This document shows positions 60,432 through 64,000 of a stretch of 64,000 nucleotides of DNA, piece after piece (positions within the stretch are counted from its first letter, which is position 1; every line of letters starts with the position of its first letter). Both the position numbers and the translations under genes were made by a program. The DNA lies in NCBI GenBank assembly GCA_046348585.1, contig JAXMDZ010000008.1, positions 38,743 through 102,742 of the forward strand, written 5' to 3'. This stretch comes from JADZAI01 sp046348585 (GTDB lineage: Bacteria; Pseudomonadota; Alphaproteobacteria; Micropepsales; Micropepsaceae). The notes below the pieces were generated by a model that was given only the letters and a program-made list of their open reading frames with translations, had not been told where the DNA came from and searched no databases.

Positions 60432-60537
60432 GGCGCTCTCCGGCTGAGGTTGAGCGGCCGGTTTAGCCGATGGGGCGGCCGAAAGACAGGCGGGGGCCGA
60501 AGTCCCCGCCGCCGGTTCCGTCCCCTGCCCGCCGCGA

Positions 60538-61515
60538 TCAGGCGGCGAGGAAGCCTTCCAGCCGCCTGGCGATGATCGTTTCCGCCTCGGCCATGATGCG
60601 GTCGATCAGTTCCTTGACCGTCGGGATGTCGTGGATGAGGCCGGCGACCATGCCGCAGCTCCAGCCGCCGGCGTCCATGTCGCCGTCGCGCATGATCTTC
60701 GGATAGACGCCCGCGACCTCGGCCGCGATGTCGGCGAAGGACAGCTTGTCGCCCATCTCGCGTTCCTTGGCGATCAGCCGCTGGACGGCGTCGTTGTTGA
60801 GCACCCGTTCGGTGTTGCGCAGCGGGCGCATGATGAGGCGGGTGTCCAGCTCGCTCGCCCGCACCAGCGCGTCCTTGACGTTCTGGTGGACCGGCGCGTC
60901 CTTGGTGGCGATGAAGCGGGTGCCCATGTTGATGCCCTCAGCCCCCAGCGCCAGGGCCGCCACCAGGCTGCGCCCGTCGGCCATGCCGCCCGAGGCGACG
61001 AAGGGAATCTTCAGCTCCTCCGCCGCGCGCGGCAGCAGGATGAAGTTCGGCACGTCGTCCTCGCCCGGATGGCCGCCGCACTCGAAGCCGTCGACGCTGA
61101 CCGCGTCGCAGCCGATCGCCTCGGCCTTCACCGAGTGGCGGACCGAGGTGCATTTGTGGATGACCTTGATGCCGGCTTCCTTCATCGCCGGAAGATATTT
61201 CTGCGGATTGTTGCCGGCGGTTTCGACCGCCTTCACGCCGCTCTTGACGATCGCCTCGACGAAGCCGGGATAGTCGGGCGGCGTGACCGACGGCAGGAAG
61301 GTGAGGTTCACGCCGAACGGCTTGTCGGTCATCTCGCGGCAGCGGGCGATTTCCTTCGACAGTTTTTCCGGCGTGCCCTGGGTCAGACCCGTGATGATGC
61401 CGAGGCCACCGGCGTTCGAGACCGCCGCCGCCATTTCGGCGAAGCCGACATAGTGCATGCCGCCCTGGATGATCGGATGCTGGATGCCGAACAGTTCTGT
61501 GATGCGGGTTTTCAT
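60538..61515 (-). CDS. Nitronate monooxygenase-like flavoprotein
   Basis: A 325-residue FMN-binding TIM barrel of the nitronate monooxygenase/2-nitropropane dioxygenase family. Signs are MKTRITELFGIQHPIIQGGMHYVG, the conserved His in FECGGHPGEDDVPNFILLPRA, PFVASGGMADGRSLVAALALGAEGINMGTRF. The C-terminal AAEVAGVYPKIMRDGDMDAGGWSCGMVAGL resembles the acyl-CoA-linked subgroup. The actual substrate may not be nitronate. It diverges from an acyl-CoA dehydrogenase gene 168 bp away. Confidence 0.88.
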   Translation of the reverse strand: MKTRITELFGIQHPIIQGGMHYVGFAEMAAAVSNAGGLGIITGLTQGTPEKLSKEIARCREMTDKPFGVNLTFLPSVTPPDYPGFVEAIVKSGVKAVETAGNNPQKYLPAMKEAGIKVIHKCTSVRHSVKAEAIGCDAVSVDGFECGGHPGEDDVPNFILLPRAAEELKIPFVASGGMADGRSLVAALALGAEGINMGTRFIATKDAPVHQNVKDALVRASELDTRLIMRPLRNTERVLNNDAVQRLIAKEREMGDKLSFADIAAEVAGVYPKIMRDGDMDAGGWSCGMVAGLIHDIPTVKELIDRIMAEAETIIARRLEGFLAA

Positions 61516-61683
61516 GGGCGTTTCCCTTTGGCAGCCGGTTTTGCGAGCGGCATGAAGGCGGATTTTTCCCCGCTTGGGAAGCGGGATGCGCGGCGCGGCT
61601 TGACGCCCGGGAAACGCCCGCCGTTGATGTGCCGCCCCCGCCATGCTGTGAATGGCCGGCAAGACCCAAGGGAGAGAAAAGCC

Positions 61684-62961
<1,278 letters not shown>

Positions 62962-63000
62962 GGACGAAGGCGGCGTTCCGAACGAGACACGGGGGGAGAC

Positions 63001-63603
63001 ATGCGCGAGTTTCTGAAGTCGACCCTCGTGGGCGGCGTCGTGTTCCTGCTGCCGCTCGTTCTCCTGCTGCTCATGCTCGGCTATGCGTTGCAGGCGGTGA
63101 GCGGCGTCGCCGGTCCGGTGCTGTCCGCCCTCGATCTGGAGCACTACGGGACCGTCTCGGGGATCGGCCTCGTCACGGCGGTGTCCGCGGCGATCCTCGT
63201 CGCGGTCGCCTTCGCGGCGGGGGTGATCGCGCGCACGGCGGCGGGCAGCCGCCTGACCCAATGGCTTGAGACCTCCGTATTGGGGCGGCTGCCGCAATAT
63301 CAGATGCTCAAGAGCATGGCCGGCTCGTTCGCCAAGCTGCAAAGCACCGCCGGCCTCACGCCCGCGCTCGCCGCCGTCGAGGGCGGCTGGCGGATCGGTT
63401 ATCGGCTGGAGACGCTGGAGAACGGCTGGGAGGTGGTCTTCGTGCCGCAGGCCCCGGCGACCATGACGGGCACGATCATGTACATGCCGCCCGAGCGCGT
63501 GAAGCCGCTGGACCTGACCATGGCGGCCGCCACCTCGCTGGTGCAGCAGATGGGGCTGGGTTCGCGCGCCGCGCTGGCCGGCGTGGACATGGGGCCGCGC
63601 TAG
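63001..63603 (+). CDS. DUF502 family membrane protein
   Basis: A 200-residue protein with two N-terminal membrane helices (about 10-35 and 53-77) and a soluble C-terminal domain. LVGGVVFLLPLVLLLLMLGYAL and GTIMYMPPERVKPLDLTMAAATSLVQQMGLGS are the DUF502 marks. The family is found across bacteria and plants; its function is unclear. GGGGGAG lies five bases before the ATG. Its stop is shared with the rarA gene in CTAG. Confidence 0.88.
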   Translation: MREFLKSTLVGGVVFLLPLVLLLLMLGYALQAVSGVAGPVLSALDLEHYGTVSGIGLVTAVSAAILVAVAFAAGVIARTAAGSRLTQWLETSVLGRLPQYQMLKSMAGSFAKLQSTAGLTPALAAVEGGWRIGYRLETLENGWEVVFVPQAPATMTGTIMYMPPERVKPLDLTMAAATSLVQQMGLGSRAALAGVDMGPR

Positions 63604-64000
63604 GTCGCCTCACGCTTCGCCCTGAGCTTCGCCCAGTAATCGAGGCGCTTGGCGATCTCGCGCTCGAAGCCGGTTTCCTTCGGCGCATAGAAGACCTGGC
63701 GGTCCATGCCTTCGGGGAAGTAGTTCTGCCCGGAGAAGCCTTCCTCGGCGTCGTGGTCGTAGACATAGCCCGCGCCGTAGCCTTCGGACTTCATCAGCTT
63801 CGTCGGCGCATTGAGGATGTGGCGGGGCGGCATCAGCGAGCCGGTCGCCTTCGCCGCGATCCTGGCCGCGCCGAAGCCCTTGTAGAGCGCGTTCGACTTG
63901 GGCGCGGTGGCGCAATAGACGAGCGCCTCGGCGATCGCGAGTTCGCCCTCCGGGCTGCCGAGGAAGTCGTAGGTGTCCTTCGCGGCGATCGCCACGGTAA
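63600..64000 (-). CDS. rarA: C-terminal part of replication-associated recombination protein RarA (partial)
   Basis: The open frame runs off the right edge. The 133 visible residues are the C-terminal oligomerisation domain of RarA/MgsA, an AAA+ protein acting at stalled replication forks. VAIAAKDTYDFLGSPEGELAIAEALVYCATAPKSNALY, LMPPRHILNAPTKLMKSEGYGAGYVYDHDAEEGFSGQNYFPEGM are typical. The Walker motifs lie outside the window. rarA near crcB and rluC is a conserved alphaproteobacterial neighbourhood, here separated by three metabolic genes and DUF502. Confidence 0.9.
   Translation of the reverse strand, partial: TVAIAAKDTYDFLGSPEGELAIAEALVYCATAPKSNALYKGFGAARIAAKATGSLMPPRHILNAPTKLMKSEGYGAGYVYDHDAEEGFSGQNYFPEGMDRQVFYAPKETGFEREIAKRLDYWAKLRAKREAT

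Noticed and set aside
60432..60537. A fluoride riboswitch for crcB
   Set aside because: crcB is internal to an operon and I could not build the conserved fluoride pseudoknot upstream of the first gene.

Overview
The window is a high-GC, densely packed chromosomal segment of an alphaproteobacterium. This rests on the order topA-rnr-Nudix-rpmG-pleD-divK, the PleD/DivK cell-cycle regulators, a DinB with an N-terminal zinc-finger-like extension, EipB (DUF1849), ATP12, ClpS-ClpA, a phasin with a PhaR-type operator, and DUF502/DUF1489/DUF3572 proteins. I cannot name a genus. Genes of polyhydroxyalkanoate storage (phasin, 3-hydroxybutyrate dehydrogenase, thiolase), branched-chain and odd-chain acyl-CoA catabolism (isovaleryl-CoA dehydrogenase, methylcrotonyl-CoA and propionyl-CoA carboxylases) and a lone FliN suggest a heterotrophic, probably flagellated aerobe.

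Layout. 1-6.1 kb: the topA tail, a GIY-YIG nuclease embedded in palindromic repeats, a small membrane protein, an FkbM methyltransferase, RNase R, two Nudix hydrolases and rpmG. 6.1-15.3 kb: pleD-divK; a DUF3572/HAD/ROK-kinase/dinB run; eipB; agmatine deiminase; a RidA/FemAB-like/HIT run. 15.37-17.95 kb: an intact IS1595-family transposon with perfect 8-bp target duplications, carrying a transposase plus a three-gene passenger operon. It sits in the operator region of a membrane-protein/XRE-regulator operon (18.0-18.6 kb). 19-22.4 kb: clpA-clpS and a phasin with its regulatory region. 22.7-28.8 kb: D-Ala-D-Ala carboxypeptidase with SPOR, a J-domain membrane protein, a VWA protein and putA.

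28.8-37.8 kb: a divergent PanC-like protein, then a carboxylase operon (mccB, enoyl-CoA hydratase, FMN-dependent hydroxy-acid dehydrogenase, mccA). Here mccA is fused in frame to DUF1489. A PAP2 phosphatase and a thiolase follow. 37.9-46.1 kb: an alpha-carbonic anhydrase with a long His-rich linker, a K+-channel-like protein, a P450-rubredoxin pair with a divergent TetR regulator, SDRs, isovaleryl-CoA dehydrogenase, a Nudix enzyme, 3-hydroxybutyrate dehydrogenase and 3-methyladenine glycosylase. 46.1-48.1 kb: a cluster of eleven palindromic repeats around a second, unrelated GIY-YIG nuclease, ending at tRNA-Leu(GAG). 48.2-58.5 kb: fliN, lipB, DUF6265, a sensor kinase, pccA, DUF72, a lipoprotein, a DUF6979-like gene in a lower-GC patch, pccB, atp12 and a membrane protein. 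58.6-64 kb: rluC, crcB, a His/Met/Gly-repeat protein, a nitronate-monooxygenase-like enzyme, an acyl-CoA dehydrogenase, DUF502, and the C-terminal part of rarA.

The most unusual signals are: (1) the transposon-borne DUF6978-like/DUF1828-like/small-protein operon; (2) two different single-domain GIY-YIG nucleases, each wrapped in its own family of palindromic repeats; (3) the mccA-DUF1489 fusion; (4) five convergent gene pairs that share their stop codons in one CTAG palindrome.
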